In this document: piece after piece, positions 54,262 through 64,000 of the stretch
Layout of the letters: each line of letters begins with the position of its first letter
How positions within the stretch are numbered: position 1 is the first letter of the stretch
Assembly: GCA_902611605.1 (NCBI GenBank)
Contig: CACMAH010000002.1
Span: 62,001 to 126,000, forward strand
Direction: 5' to 3'
Origin: an uncultured Alphaproteobacteria bacterium
Lineage (GTDB): Bacteria > Pseudomonadota > Alphaproteobacteria > Rhodobacterales > Rhodobacteraceae
Length of the DNA stretch: 64,000 bases
The notes under the pieces: model-generated
Seen by the model: only the letters and a program-made list of their open reading frames with translations
Told to the model about the DNA's origin: nothing
The model's database searches: none
Made by a program: the position numbers and the translations under genes

Positions 54262-56708
54262 ATTTTCAAGGCTTCATTTTGTGGATCCCATAAAGGGCCT
54301 GGGTTTTGAATAGTAGCAGGATATTCATTACCAAATATATCGACAATAACGTTTTTGCCAGATATAGCCAAATCAGTATTTACCATACCTAATGCTATTG
54401 AAGCATTTACGCGATGTCCATAAGCTCCACTAGTGACCTCACCAATAATTTTTCCTTCATGCCAAATAGTTGACATATAAGGAGCGTCACATTCATTTTC
54501 TTTAATTATCATAGTAACAAATTTTTTCACTGAACCGCGCTGTTTTTCTTTTAATAAAGACTGCTTTCCTGGGAAAATTTCTTTTTTATCAAATTTAATA
54601 AATCTTTCTAATCCACTTTCTAAAAGACTGTAATCCGTTGAAAGATCCCCCTTCCAAGCTCTATACCCTTTTTCAACTCTTAGACTATCAAGGGCATACA
54701 TTCCAAAAGGTGTTGCTCCTGCCTTTAAAACTTTATCATAGATTAAAGAAATATCTTCTATCTTAGCATGAATTTCCCAGCCCAATTCGCCTGCGTAGCT
54801 TACTCTTGCTAATAAAATGTTCTTATTTCCTATCGATGTATTTTGCAAAGACAACCATGGCAAAGTTAAATCAGCATTTGAAATTCTACTCATCAGATCT
54901 CTTGATTTAGGACCTGTCACAATCAAACATGACCAATCATTAGTTATATCTGAAACTTCAACATTTTGAATTTTCTTGAGGCCAGATTGTAAAATTTCGT
55001 AATCATGCCATTGAGCAGCTCCGGCTGTTATTAAAGTAAATTTGTTTACATCATGACGCATAATTGACATTTCTGTTAAAACACGGCCACGCTCATCAGG
55101 AAAATATGCCAAGTTCATTCTGCCAATAGATGGTAAGCTACCAGAAATTTTACTTAACAAGAATTCTGAAGCACCAAATCCCTCAACCCTAAATCTTGAG
55201 AAACCTGGTAAATCTAATACTCCTACACTCCTATTGACAGCTAAACATTCCTCTTTAACTCTTATAAACCAAGGTCCTTCTCTATTCCAAGTTTGGGTAG
55301 ATTTTTCAGAAGTATCATCACCATTTTTTGCAAACCAGTTAGCACGCTCCCAACCATTATAAGCGCCCATTTGACCACCATTTTTTAAAATTTTTTGATG
55401 ATTTGAGGACAATTTTTTATTTCTACCAGCTGCCCAAGAATGAAAAGGAAAATGCATTGCATACTCATGTCCATAAACCTCAATGGCTTTTTCTGCGCAA
55501 TAATCACTATCTGTATAATCCGTGAACCTTCTAGGGTCACAAGACCACATATCCCATTCAGTATATCCTTCTGTAATCCATTCTGATAAAACCTTTCCAG
55601 CACCTCCACCCTGGGCAATCCCGAAAGTAAAAACACAAGCTTCGTAAACATTTCTTAGACCTGGAGAAGGACCTATTAATGGATTACCATCTGGAGTGTA
55701 AGGTATTGGTCCATTTATAACTTTTGAAATTCCCGCCTTTCCCAAGATAGGAACACGCTTCATAGCGTCTTCTACATACCACTCTAAGCGCTCCAGATCA
55801 TCAGGATATAACTGGAAGCTAAAATCGTCTGGTAAAGGATCATCTTTATTTTGCCAATGTACCTTACAATTTCTTTCATATGGACCTAAATTAAGTCCAT
55901 TTTTTTCCTGTCTCAAGTAATAACTGCTATCTACATCTCTAAGCAAAGGAAGTTTAGAATCTACTTTTTCCGATTTTTCAACTAACTCTGGTATTTGTTC
56001 AGTCAATAAATATTGATGGCTCATTACAGCCATTGGAATTGACCTTCCTCCAAAAGGAATAAACCAATCACTTACTCTTTTAGCGTAATAACCTGCTGCG
56101 TTAACTATTATTTCACACTCAACACTGCCTTTAACTGTTTCAATTAACCAGTTTTTTTTGTTCTTTGAAATTCCAGTAGCAGAACAAAAACGTACTATTT
56201 TTGCTCCCAAATCACGTGCGCCTTTGGCAAGTGCTTGAGTTAGTTGGGCTGGATCAATATCACCATCGTTCGGATCATATAGTGCACCTTTTAAATCATG
56301 TGTTTCAATAAATGGATATTTAGATTCTAATTCAGATAATCCAATAACGTCAATATCCATTCCCTGATAAACACCCATTCCCTTTGCCCTTTGAAATTCC
56401 ATCATCCTTTCTTTAGAGTGTGCCAGCCGAACTGAACCTGTAACATGATAGTTCATAGGATAATCAACTGCTTTTGAGAGTCCTCGATATAATTCAGTTG
56501 AATATCTTTGCATATTCATAATAGCCCATGAAGAAGAAAAGGTAGGTACATTACCTGCTGCATGCCATGTACTACCAGCAGTTAGCTCATTTTTTTCAAT
56601 AAGTAAAAGATCTGAAATTCCACATTTAGCTAAATGGTAGAGACAAGAAACACCTACTACACCCCCACCAATAATAACAACTTTTGAATACTTTGGTAAC
56701 TCTGACAT
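54258..56708 (-). CDS. Second dimethylglycine/sarcosine dehydrogenase-type flavoprotein (DAO + GcvT)
   Basis: About 816 residues, a paralogue of the preceding protein with the same build: [20 protein letters not shown] near 10, [14 protein letters not shown] near 45, GcvT half from about 440 ([50 protein letters not shown]). Start taken at ATG 56708, best spaced from GGGGGG; ATG 56711 and 56720 are also in frame. First gene of the three-gene methylamine-type operon. The two paralogues may act on successive N-methyl substrates. Confidence 0.9.
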   Translation of the reverse strand: MSELPKYSKVVIIGGGVVGVSCLYHLAKCGISDLLLIEKNELTAGSTWHAAGNVPTFSSSWAIMNMQRYSTELYRGLSKAVDYPMNYHVTGSVRLAHSKERMMEFQRAKGMGVYQGMDIDVIGLSELESKYPFIETHDLKGALYDPNDGDIDPAQLTQALAKGARDLGAKIVRFCSATGISKNKKNWLIETVKGSVECEIIVNAAGYYAKRVSDWFIPFGGRSIPMAVMSHQYLLTEQIPELVEKSEKVDSKLPLLRDVDSSYYLRQEKNGLNLGPYERNCKVHWQNKDDPLPDDFSFQLYPDDLERLEWYVEDAMKRVPILGKAGISKVINGPIPYTPDGNPLIGPSPGLRNVYEACVFTFGIAQGGGAGKVLSEWITEGYTEWDMWSCDPRRFTDYTDSDYCAEKAIEVYGHEYAMHFPFHSWAAGRNKKLSSNHQKILKNGGQMGAYNGWERANWFAKNGDDTSEKSTQTWNREGPWFIRVKEECLAVNRSVGVLDLPGFSRFRVEGFGASEFLLSKISGSLPSIGRMNLAYFPDERGRVLTEMSIMRHDVNKFTLITAGAAQWHDYEILQSGLKKIQNVEVSDITNDWSCLIVTGPKSRDLMSRISNADLTLPWLSLQNTSIGNKNILLARVSYAGELGWEIHAKIEDISLIYDKVLKAGATPFGMYALDSLRVEKGYRAWKGDLSTDYSLLESGLERFIKFDKKEIFPGKQSLLKEKQRGSVKKFVTMIIKENECDAPYMSTIWHEGKIIGEVTSGAYGHRVNASIALGMVNTDLAISGKNVIVDIFGNEYPATIQNPGPLWDPQNEALKI

Positions 56709-56812
56709 CATGCCCCCCATTTACAGAGTGTGAAATAACTTTAGTTGTATATTTTAACTACAAAGTTTTATTATTTCAAAACAAAAAATGTAATTAGCCT
56801 TAAAATAAAATT

Positions 56813-58036
56813 TTAAAAGAAAGCCTGAAGACCTGTCTGAGCTCTTCCTAAAATAAGGGCATGAATATCATGTGTTCCTTCATAAGTGTTAACTGTTTCC
56901 AAATTTATAAGATGTCGCATTACACCATACGAAATATCTATACCATTCCCACCTAACATATCCCTTGATAGTCTTGCTATATCTAAAGCTTTTCCACAGT
57001 TATTTCTTTTTAATAAACTAATTGATTCAGGACTTGCTCTACCATCATCCATTAATTGACCTAATGTATAAACTGAATGCAAACCAAGAGTGATTTCTGT
57101 TTGCATATCGACTAATTTTTTTTGAAATAGTTGGTTTTGTGCAAGTGGTCTTTTGAATTGAAAGCGATCTAAACCATACTGTCTTGCAATGTGCCAGCAA
57201 AACTCTGCAGCACCCAACACTCCCCATGAAATACCATATCTCGCCCTATTTAGACAACCAAATGGACCTTTTAAACCTTCAACATTTGGTAAAATCGAAT
57301 CCTCTTTTACAAATACTTCATCCATTACAATTTTTCCAGTAACAGAAACCTTTAAACTTAATTTTCCATCGATAGTAGGTGCTGATAAACCTGGTGTGTT
57401 TTTTTCAAGAATAAATCCTTTAATTTTTCCTTTATGGGCAGAGGATTTTGCCCAAATAACGAAAACATCAGCTATGGGACTATTAGAAATCCAAGACTTT
57501 TCTCCAGAAATTTTATAGCCGCCAGAAACTTTATCAGCCTTTGTTGACATGCTGCTGGGATCAGAACCTGCATTAGTTTCAGTTAGTCCAAAACATCCAA
57601 TTAATTCACCAGAGGCCAACTTTTTTAAGTACTTTTCTTTTTGTTCTTCAGAGCCATAGGCAAAAATAGGGTACATAACCAAACTTGACTGAACAGACAT
57701 CATAGATCGATACCCAGAATCAACCCTTTCTATTTCTCTAGCTATTAAGCCATAAGAAACATAGTTGGCACCAATTCCACCATATTCTTCTGGAATTGTG
57801 GAGCCTAGTAATCCCATGTCACCCATTGACTTAATTATATCACGATCAACATGCTCAGTTTGAAAAGCTTTTTCAACTTTTGGAACGAGGTATTTATTAG
57901 CAAATTCCCTTACTGACTTTACCAATAATCTTTCACTGTCAGATAATTTTTTGTCTAGGTGAAGTGGATCTTGCCAATCAAATTTATTTAATTCAGGCAG
58001 ATCTTTTTCTTCTAAAGTATTTACAATATCTTTCAT
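56813..58036 (-). CDS. Glutaryl-CoA dehydrogenase
   Basis: Acyl-CoA dehydrogenase that oxidises and decarboxylates glutaryl-CoA to crotonyl-CoA in lysine and tryptophan breakdown. 407 residues. [19 protein letters not shown] near 75, [14 protein letters not shown] near 105, [16 protein letters not shown] near 147, and the catalytic Glu in [18 protein letters not shown] near 386. The last motif matches the GcdH subgroup closely. ATG 58036 after GGAGAAATGA. Same strand as the pta-like gene, 50 bases away. Confidence 0.92.
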   Translation of the reverse strand: MKDIVNTLEEKDLPELNKFDWQDPLHLDKKLSDSERLLVKSVREFANKYLVPKVEKAFQTEHVDRDIIKSMGDMGLLGSTIPEEYGGIGANYVSYGLIAREIERVDSGYRSMMSVQSSLVMYPIFAYGSEEQKEKYLKKLASGELIGCFGLTETNAGSDPSSMSTKADKVSGGYKISGEKSWISNSPIADVFVIWAKSSAHKGKIKGFILEKNTPGLSAPTIDGKLSLKVSVTGKIVMDEVFVKEDSILPNVEGLKGPFGCLNRARYGISWGVLGAAEFCWHIARQYGLDRFQFKRPLAQNQLFQKKLVDMQTEITLGLHSVYTLGQLMDDGRASPESISLLKRNNCGKALDIARLSRDMLGGNGIDISYGVMRHLINLETVNTYEGTHDIHALILGRAQTGLQAFF

Positions 58037-58086
58037 TCATTTCTCCAGTTTTATGAATATTAACATAAATAGAAATAAGTTGCTAT

Positions 58087-59118
58087 TCAAGACATACCTA
58101 ATTGAGCTTGAATATTAGTAATGGCTATAACATTAACTATATCCTTATAGTTACAACCACGGGATACATCGTTCGCCGGTTTTTTTAATCCATCTAATAT
58201 TGGACCAATTGCAACCGCACCAGCCATTCTTTCTGCTATTTTATATGCTATATTAGCAGTATCTAAATTTGGAAAAATAAATACATTACAACTTCCAGAA
58301 ATTTTTGAATTGTTTGATTTTATATCGGCAACAAGGGGATCAAAAGCACTATCGAATTGTAATTCCCCTTCAATATTAATGTCAGGCCTAGTTGAAAGTA
58401 CAAGTTCTTTGGCCCTTATAACCTTATTAGCTAGAGGATGTCTAGCACTACCCAAAGTTGAAAATGATAGCATTCCTACTACTGGTTTATCACCTACTAG
58501 CTCACTAAACCAGTCATTACACACTATAGCTGAGTTAGCTAGATCTTCTACAGATGGATTAATTACCACTCCACAGTCTGCAAAAATAAATGTTTCCTTT
58601 CTTTTATGATGACATTCATCACAATCTATAAGAAAAAAACTTGAAAGCTTCCTTTTACCCTCTTTTAAACCAATTATACTTAAGGCTGTCCTAACTGTAT
58701 CAGAAGTCGTTGATATCGCTCCTCCTACAGTGCCATCTGAATAATTAAGGTGAACTGAAAGAGCAGCAAACACCAAAGGATTTTTTACAATTTCTAGAGC
58801 ATCATCTATTTTAATTATTTTTTTTTCCCGACACTTTAAATAAGCTTTTGCAAATTCTTCTATTAAATCAGAATTTACAGGATCTAAGATATTAATTTTT
58901 GAAGAAATTTCATCTTGTTCAGTTTTTTCTAATGAAGAGGTGAAATTTAACAACTTTTGAGTAATAATATCCTTTGATCCTAACAAAGTCATTTCACCAA
59001 ATCCTTCACCAATAGCTTCAATTGCAGCTAATATTACTCTATCGTCGGTTCCTTCACTTAAAATTATTCTTTTAGGAACTTTCGACGCTCGGGACCGAAT
59101 TCTTTGGATATAATTCAT
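58087..59118 (-). CDS. pta: Phosphate acetyltransferase (Pta/Ptb family)
   Basis: Interconverts acetyl-CoA and acetyl phosphate. 343 residues, the short single-domain form. Signatures: RIILSEGTDDRVILAA near 17, GGAISTTSDTVRTALSIIG near 133, FADCGVVINPSVEDLA near 177, and PNLDTANIAYKIAERMAGAVAIGPIL near 285. ATG 59118. acetate kinase is not adjacent. Short Pta forms often serve taurine or sulfoacetate routes, but xsc is not seen here. Divergent from the transaminase. Confidence 0.9.
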   Translation of the reverse strand: MNYIQRIRSRASKVPKRIILSEGTDDRVILAAIEAIGEGFGEMTLLGSKDIITQKLLNFTSSLEKTEQDEISSKINILDPVNSDLIEEFAKAYLKCREKKIIKIDDALEIVKNPLVFAALSVHLNYSDGTVGGAISTTSDTVRTALSIIGLKEGKRKLSSFFLIDCDECHHKRKETFIFADCGVVINPSVEDLANSAIVCNDWFSELVGDKPVVGMLSFSTLGSARHPLANKVIRAKELVLSTRPDINIEGELQFDSAFDPLVADIKSNNSKISGSCNVFIFPNLDTANIAYKIAERMAGAVAIGPILDGLKKPANDVSRGCNYKDIVNVIAITNIQAQLGMS

Positions 59119-59288
59119 ATTAAGTTATAGAAATTACTGCTGGAATTATTTGTTTAACTTATCAAATAGTATTATATACTCAAAAAATAAATTTAAAACG
59201 AGAAAACTACTAGTAAATATAAATTTAGTAAATTATGATATATACAAAATCTGCAATTATTTAATTAAATATATTTTGGGGGAAAATA

Positions 59289-60602
59289 ATGGCATATAAT
59301 GTAAACAGAAATTCACTAGAAAATCATTGGATGCCCTTTACGGATAATAGGGGTTTTAAAGCAAACCCACGATTAATAAGCCAAGCTTCTGGTGTCTACA
59401 TGGATAATCACATGGGATCTAAAGTAATCGACGGATCATCAGGCCTTTTTTGCTGCCCAGCAGGACATTGCCATCCAAAAATAATTGAGGCAGTCCACGA
59501 ACAGATGAAGATTAATACATATACTTCTCCTTTCGGAACTAGTCATCAAGAAAGTTTTAAATTAGCAGATAGGGTATCTGAACTTACACCTGAAGGTCTT
59601 AACCATGTATTTTTTGTAAATTCTGGATCTGAAGCAGTTGATACTGCATTAAAAATAACAATGGCTTATCATTCTGCAATTGGAGAAAATAGACATAGAT
59701 TTGTAAGTAGAGAGAGAGCATATCATGGAGTAAATATGGGGGGAGTTTCACTTTCTGGAATGGTAAACAACAGAAAAACCTTTCCTGTAGTAATGCCTGG
59801 TGTTGTTATGATGAGGCATACATGGACTGGCGAAGAGCTCTGCGTTAAAGGTCAACCTAAAAATGGTAGGGAACTAGCAAATGATTTGCATAGGTTCGTA
59901 CAAACCTATGGGGGTCAGACAATAGCTGCATGTATAGTAGAACCCGTAGCAGGTTCTACAGGAACATTAGTTCCACCAATAGGTTATTTAGAAAGACTCC
60001 GAGAAATTTGCGATGATAATGGTATTCTTCTCATTTTTGATGAGGTTATAACTGGTTTTGGGCGTATGGGAACTAATTTTGCATCAGATAAATTCAATGT
60101 AAAGCCTGATATTATGACTATGGCAAAAGCACTAACAAATGGTTCAATGCCTATGGGTGCAGTATGTGTAAGAGATGAGATATATGAAGCCGTAACTGAT
60201 AACGCAAACGAAAATGCAATTGAGTTTTTTCATGGTTATACATATTCTGGTCATCCTGCTGCATGTGCTGCGGGTTTAGCTTCACTTAAAATTTATGAAG
60301 AAGAGGGACTTTTTGAAAAAGCAAATGATTTGTCTCCATATTTTTTAGATTGTATTTTCTCACTTAGTGACCACAAACTTGTAAAAGATGTAAGAGGAAT
60401 TGGTTTAATGGCAGGAGTGGAAATGCATATGGATGAAAATCCAGGAAAATGTGGGGGAAAGTTGCAGAAAGATCTTTTCTGGAACGGTTTACATGTTAAG
60501 TTCACAGGGGATTCTGGAATTGTAGCACCTATGTTTATTTCTGAAAAAAAACATATAGACGAAATAGTTGATAAATTTAGAAATACACTAGATAAATATT
60601 GA
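59289..60602 (+). CDS. Omega-amino acid-pyruvate transaminase (class III)
   Basis: PLP class III aminotransferase of 437 residues. The opening ENHWMPFTDNRGFKANPRL and DGSSGLFCCPAGHCHPKI resemble beta-alanine-pyruvate transaminases. FFVNSGSEAVDTALKI near 109, IVEPVAGSTGT near 217, LIFDEVITGFGRMG near 246, and the PLP lysine in MTMAKALTNGSMPMGAV near 277. Substrate could be beta-alanine, taurine or another omega-amine. Strong GGGGGAAAA before the ATG. The 170 AT-rich bases upstream separate it from the divergent pta. Confidence 0.9.
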   Translation: MAYNVNRNSLENHWMPFTDNRGFKANPRLISQASGVYMDNHMGSKVIDGSSGLFCCPAGHCHPKIIEAVHEQMKINTYTSPFGTSHQESFKLADRVSELTPEGLNHVFFVNSGSEAVDTALKITMAYHSAIGENRHRFVSRERAYHGVNMGGVSLSGMVNNRKTFPVVMPGVVMMRHTWTGEELCVKGQPKNGRELANDLHRFVQTYGGQTIAACIVEPVAGSTGTLVPPIGYLERLREICDDNGILLIFDEVITGFGRMGTNFASDKFNVKPDIMTMAKALTNGSMPMGAVCVRDEIYEAVTDNANENAIEFFHGYTYSGHPAACAAGLASLKIYEEEGLFEKANDLSPYFLDCIFSLSDHKLVKDVRGIGLMAGVEMHMDENPGKCGGKLQKDLFWNGLHVKFTGDSGIVAPMFISEKKHIDEIVDKFRNTLDKY

Positions 60603-60632
60603 GACTATAAATAAACCGTTACTTAGTTTGAA

Positions 60633-62126
60633 ATGGAAAATCATTCAAAAGTAAGATTTGAAAACTCCTATAATTCATTACCAGAAACATTCTTTAAGAG
60701 GGTTAAACCAGAGAAAATGCCCAATGTGGGTCTTTTTTTAGTTAACCAAAAGCTTTCAGAGAAACTAAACCTAGATTATTCTTGGTTAATAAAAAGAGAT
60801 GGCATTCAATTTCTTTCTGGACAAAATTTAATTAAAGACTCTAAACCAATTGCACTAGCATATGCTGGACATCAATTTGGATCATTTGTGCCTCAACTTG
60901 GAGATGGAAGAGCAATTCTTTTGGGAGAGGTTAAAGATAAGAAAGGTAATTTGAAAGATATCCATCTTAAAGGATCTGGAAAAACACCTTTTTCTAGATC
61001 AGGTGATGGGAGAGCCACTCTTGGACCAGTATTGAGAGAATACATAATCTCAGAATATATGAATTCGATTAATATACCTACTACAAGAAGTCTTGCAGCA
61101 ATTACAACTGGGGAAAAAGTAATAAGAGAAAAAATATTACCTGGCGCAATTTTGGTAAGAACAGCCAGTAGCCATATTAGAGTTGGTACATTTCAATATT
61201 TTGCAGCGAGACAAATGACAAAAGAAATAAAAATCCTATCAGATTATATTATCAAACGAAATTTTCAATCTTCATTATCTTCAAAAAATATTTATGAAAG
61301 TTTTTTGATGGAAATTATTAAATCCCAAGCTGACTTAATAAGTAAATGGATGAGTGTAGGATTTATTCATGGTGTTATGAATACTGATAATACATGCTTA
61401 TCAGGTGAAACAATAGACTATGGGCCATGCGCATTTATGGACGCTTTTGACTATAATAAGGTATTTAGTTCAATAGATTATCAAGGTAGATATTCTTACA
61501 AAAATCAGCCAAATGTAATGTTATGGAATCTAACAAGATTTGCTGAAACCCTACTACCATTATTAGATAAAAACATAGATAAATCTATAAAAAAAGCCGA
61601 AGAAATGTTAGGTGAATTTGCTACATTATATGAAAGTAGTTGGATTTCAAATATGGGTAGGAAATTAGGAATAGATACTCCAAAAATAACAGATAAAAAC
61701 CTGATTGAAGAATTTCTAAACCTAATGCAATCAAATGAATTAGATTTTAATAATTCATTTTATTATCTATCCTTTTTAGTTGGAAATGACAAAAATGAGA
61801 TAGAGACATCATCAAATAATCAAAAAATCTTAAGTACTATTCAGTCTTCTGATTGGTACATTAAGTGGAAAACTAGATTAAACATTAATAAAAAAAATTC
61901 ACAAAAAATATTAAAGATTTTATTAATTAACAATCCTTCTATAGTACCTCGAAATCATATAGTCGAAAAAGTTCTAAATGATGCAATTAATGAAAATAAA
62001 AAAGATACTCTTAATGATTTTTTAAATGCTTTGAATGAACCTTATAAAATAAGAATTTTTGATGACCCTTACACTAAACCTCCATTACCGAATGAAGAAG
62101 TAAATCAAACTTTTTGCGGTACTTAA
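60633..62126 (+). CDS. selO: Protein adenylyltransferase SelO (YdiU family)
   Basis: Pseudokinase-fold enzyme that transfers AMP to protein hydroxyls. 497 residues. Family motifs in order: AYAGHQFGSFVPQLGDGRA near 71, HLKGSGKTPFSRSGDGRA near 111, RSLAAITTGE near 151, HIRVGTFQYFA near 181, and the HGVMNTDN/DYGPCAFMD catalytic region near 246-271. The C terminus ends QTFCGT, with Cys in the place where eukaryotic homologues may have selenocysteine. ATG 60633, 30 bases after the transaminase. Confidence 0.95.
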   Translation: MENHSKVRFENSYNSLPETFFKRVKPEKMPNVGLFLVNQKLSEKLNLDYSWLIKRDGIQFLSGQNLIKDSKPIALAYAGHQFGSFVPQLGDGRAILLGEVKDKKGNLKDIHLKGSGKTPFSRSGDGRATLGPVLREYIISEYMNSINIPTTRSLAAITTGEKVIREKILPGAILVRTASSHIRVGTFQYFAARQMTKEIKILSDYIIKRNFQSSLSSKNIYESFLMEIIKSQADLISKWMSVGFIHGVMNTDNTCLSGETIDYGPCAFMDAFDYNKVFSSIDYQGRYSYKNQPNVMLWNLTRFAETLLPLLDKNIDKSIKKAEEMLGEFATLYESSWISNMGRKLGIDTPKITDKNLIEEFLNLMQSNELDFNNSFYYLSFLVGNDKNEIETSSNNQKILSTIQSSDWYIKWKTRLNINKKNSQKILKILLINNPSIVPRNHIVEKVLNDAINENKKDTLNDFLNALNEPYKIRIFDDPYTKPPLPNEEVNQTFCGT

Positions 62127-62156
62127 AATTTTTTAACAAGTTGTTTGTTATACTTA

Positions 62157-63137
62157 TCAAATTTCAAATTTTATTGGTAACTTAAATGAATATTGTTTTC
62201 TTGTAAGTGATAAAGGGGCTGTTGGATAATCACCAGCATTCCGTACTGCCCTTAATACTTCATTATCGAGAATATCAAACCCAGATGATTGTAACAAAAA
62301 TAATTTTTTTAAAATCCCTTTATTTGTTATGCTAAGTTGGATAGTCACTCTTCCACTTATTTGATTTTGCAAGGCAATTATAGGATAATTTATATTAGAA
62401 TTAATTTCTTGAAGAATTTTTGAACTCCAGATTTTTAAATCACTTTTTTCTAATTTAGATTGTTTTACTTTACTTGTATAAAGTGAATTATTTTGAAAAA
62501 TTTTTTCATTATTTTTAATGGTTTTTCTCTGCTTTGAAGTAATTATTTTTTTGAAAGAGGTAAGTTCTGTTTCAATTTTTGATAAATTTTCAAAAATATT
62601 TTTATTATCCTCAAGATTCAAATAAGATGAAAAAGAAGGTTTTTTATTTTCTAAATCACTTGTTAACTCTTCAGCTAAATCATATCCTTTAATATCAATC
62701 TCTAATTCTAAAAATAAATTTTCAATAATTTTGTTATCAAAAATAAAATCTTTTTTTATTCCATTATTAGTTTTAATCTGTACAGGTTTTTTAAAATCAA
62801 AAAGTTCCTTATTATTTTTAATGTTATGTTGAAAGAATTTCAGATTATTTTTATCATGAACATTCATTCCACCAATAGATGGTGTAACATATGGTAATTC
62901 AAAATCTAATTTCTGGACATTGCGGGTATTTAGATTTGAAATCTCTAGATTTAAATTTTGAATTATTGGCTTTTTTGAAATAATTGCATTGTAGGATGGA
63001 AGGCTTAATACTGATACTTTCGTACTATTTATTTCTAAATTTTTATTAACGTTTTTAAAATTTGGAGTAAAAAAACCTCCTATCACAAAATAAACAAAAG
63101 TATGAATTAAAATAGATAAAATTAATGAAATTTTCAT
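62157..63137 (-). CDS. TonB-like energy transducer
   Basis: 326 residues with an N-terminal membrane segment (about 4-22), a long Lys/Asn-rich periplasmic spacer, and a C-terminal TonB domain from about 240 (INYPIIALQNQISGRVTIQL, then LLQSSGFDILDNEVLRAVRN and YPTAPL). It would couple the inner-membrane proton force to the receptor encoded 12 bases upstream. The proline-rich spacer of classic TonB is absent. exbB and exbD are not in the window. ATG 63137. Confidence 0.87.
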   Translation of the reverse strand: MKISLILSILIHTFVYFVIGGFFTPNFKNVNKNLEINSTKVSVLSLPSYNAIISKKPIIQNLNLEISNLNTRNVQKLDFELPYVTPSIGGMNVHDKNNLKFFQHNIKNNKELFDFKKPVQIKTNNGIKKDFIFDNKIIENLFLELEIDIKGYDLAEELTSDLENKKPSFSSYLNLEDNKNIFENLSKIETELTSFKKIITSKQRKTIKNNEKIFQNNSLYTSKVKQSKLEKSDLKIWSSKILQEINSNINYPIIALQNQISGRVTIQLSITNKGILKKLFLLQSSGFDILDNEVLRAVRNAGDYPTAPLSLTRKQYSFKLPIKFEI

Positions 63138-63149
63138 ATCATTCCATTT

Positions 63150-64000
63150 CTAAAATTTTGTTTCATAGCCTAAATAAAATGATCTTTTAGCAGTCCCATA
63201 GCCACTTGAAGTTTCATAAGTTTCATCCAATAAGTTTTCACCATTTAAGTAAATATTTGAATTTTCATTAAGCAAATAAGATACTTTTCCATTTAATAGA
63301 TTATAATCTTTAAGCGGAACTATTCCAGATCCATCACTTTTAACTCCGGTTAGGTCACTGACAGATTTAAGTTCACCATTAATTGAAAGTTTATCTGTAA
63401 TTTTAGAAAATAAACTTACATTAATTATTTGCTTTGGTATGTTAGATATACTATCGCCATTTTCATCAGTAGTATTAACAAATGAAATTCCAATTTTAGA
63501 TTTATCACTTATTGGGGCGTTTAATCTTATATCAAAACCCTTCCTTTCTGATTTACTACCTAACTGATTATATTTTCCGTCATACCAATCGCTTGGATCT
63601 TCTGGATCCCAAGTAATTGCTTTATCGATTTTTATGTTAAACAAACTTCCGCTTAGAATTGCGTTAAATTTATTAATACGGTAACTGAAACCAGCATCCA
63701 TACTTATACTATTCTCAGGCTTAAGTAATGGATTACCATAAATAACTGTGAAGTCTCCATTTGAATCGGCCCTAAAATTTGAAGGGTCATTAACATTATA
63801 CTGTCCGTACATTTCGTCTAATGAGGGAGCTCTAAAACCAGTACCAGTTCCAACTTTAAGGACTAGATCACTATTAGGTTGGTATGTCCCTGTTATTCTA
63901 CCGGTTACCTTCTGACCAAAGACAGAATGATTGTCCAATCTAATCGTAGTGTCTAATGTAGCACTATTAGTTGGTTTTGCTAGTAGTGAAATAAATGAAG
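63150..64000 (-). CDS. TonB-dependent receptor, C-terminal part (BtuB-like; cut by window edge)
   Basis: The last 283 codons of a TonB-dependent outer-membrane beta barrel; the frame is open to the right edge, so the true start lies beyond 64000 and the TTG at 63938 is internal. Barrel strands alternate as expected: GTGFRAPSLDEMYGQYN, NPLLKPENSISMDAGFSYR, KGFDIRLNAP, and the end NLLDETYETSSGYGT then a terminal Phe. These ends resemble the vitamin B12 receptor BtuB. A plug and a cobalamin riboswitch, if present, would be outside the window. Confidence 0.88.
   Translation of the reverse strand, partial: SFISLLAKPTNSATLDTTIRLDNHSVFGQKVTGRITGTYQPNSDLVLKVGTGTGFRAPSLDEMYGQYNVNDPSNFRADSNGDFTVIYGNPLLKPENSISMDAGFSYRINKFNAILSGSLFNIKIDKAITWDPEDPSDWYDGKYNQLGSKSERKGFDIRLNAPISDKSKIGISFVNTTDENGDSISNIPKQIINVSLFSKITDKLSINGELKSVSDLTGVKSDGSGIVPLKDYNLLNGKVSYLLNENSNIYLNGENLLDETYETSSGYGTAKRSFYLGYETKF

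Noticed and set aside
58087-60602. Taurine degradation cluster (transaminase plus pta)
   Set aside because: Xsc is absent and the transaminase opening resembles beta-alanine-type enzymes, so the pairing alone does not support taurine use.
63150-63938. A complete short receptor starting at TTG 63938
   Set aside because: The frame continues open to the window edge with barrel-like sequence upstream, so this is the 3' part of a larger gene.

Overview
The window reads as chromosomal core DNA of an AT-rich, gene-dense alphaproteobacterium. Alphaproteobacterial markers include the cell-cycle regulator TrcR (DUF1013), COQ9, a ctaC-ctaB-coxF-ctaG-ctaE-SURF1-thrC cytochrome oxidase block, the 46-residue aa3 oxidase subunit IV, plant-type GshA, and a chorismate mutase between ffh and rpsP. 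Very low GC, tight spacing and methylated-amine and acyl-CoA catabolism genes fit a streamlined marine lineage, but that placement is inference. I see no rRNA, tRNA, CRISPR array, insertion sequence or prophage. No stretch over 300 bases lacks a gene; the longest gap is 44357-44610.

Layout. 1-4712 (minus): threonine synthase (cut by the window edge), SURF1, oxidase subunits III and II and assembly factors; subunit I is absent. 4835-10952 (plus): tldD, topA, rnr. 10949-13003 (minus): zapE, trhO. 13149-17591 (plus): ffh, chorismate mutase, rpsP, rimM, trmD, rplS, rpmE, a translation and secretion operon. 17624-23305: D,D-carboxypeptidase, clpS, an RsmC-like methyltransferase, an odd SDR, trcR, coq9, rpsU, oxidase subunit IV. 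23354-28741: metallo-hydrolase, acyl-CoA dehydrogenase, Sua5/TsaC, YqgE, a DsbD-alpha-like protein. 28751-35099 (minus): RND pump with its adaptor, moaB, a degenerate uracil-DNA-glycosylase-like protein. 35207-38043 (plus): pyrB, a pseudo-dihydroorotase, plsY. 38057-46213: gshA, rsmE, ubiA, moaE, moaD, pgsA, uvrC, a pteridine-reductase-like SDR, S49 protease. 46363-50255 (plus): CoA-transferase, aldo/keto reductase, ABC-2 exporter. 50262-59118 (minus): MttB-family methyltransferase, two dimethylglycine/sarcosine-dehydrogenase-type flavoproteins, glutaryl-CoA dehydrogenase, phosphate acetyltransferase. 59289-64000: omega-amino-acid transaminase, SelO, TonB-like protein and a BtuB-like receptor cut by the window edge.

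Most notable: rnr and zapE are each split into two frames at a run of exactly eleven adenines on the coding strand, and both would be repaired by one extra A. This points to transcriptional or -1 translational slippage, or to a homopolymer undercall. Other oddities are three proteins whose family active sites are degraded (PyrC-like, UDG-like, SDR), a long repeat-bearing acidic tail on ribosomal protein S16, a perfect 15-bp inverted repeat upstream of the DsbD-like gene, and a cytochrome oxidase operon without subunit I.
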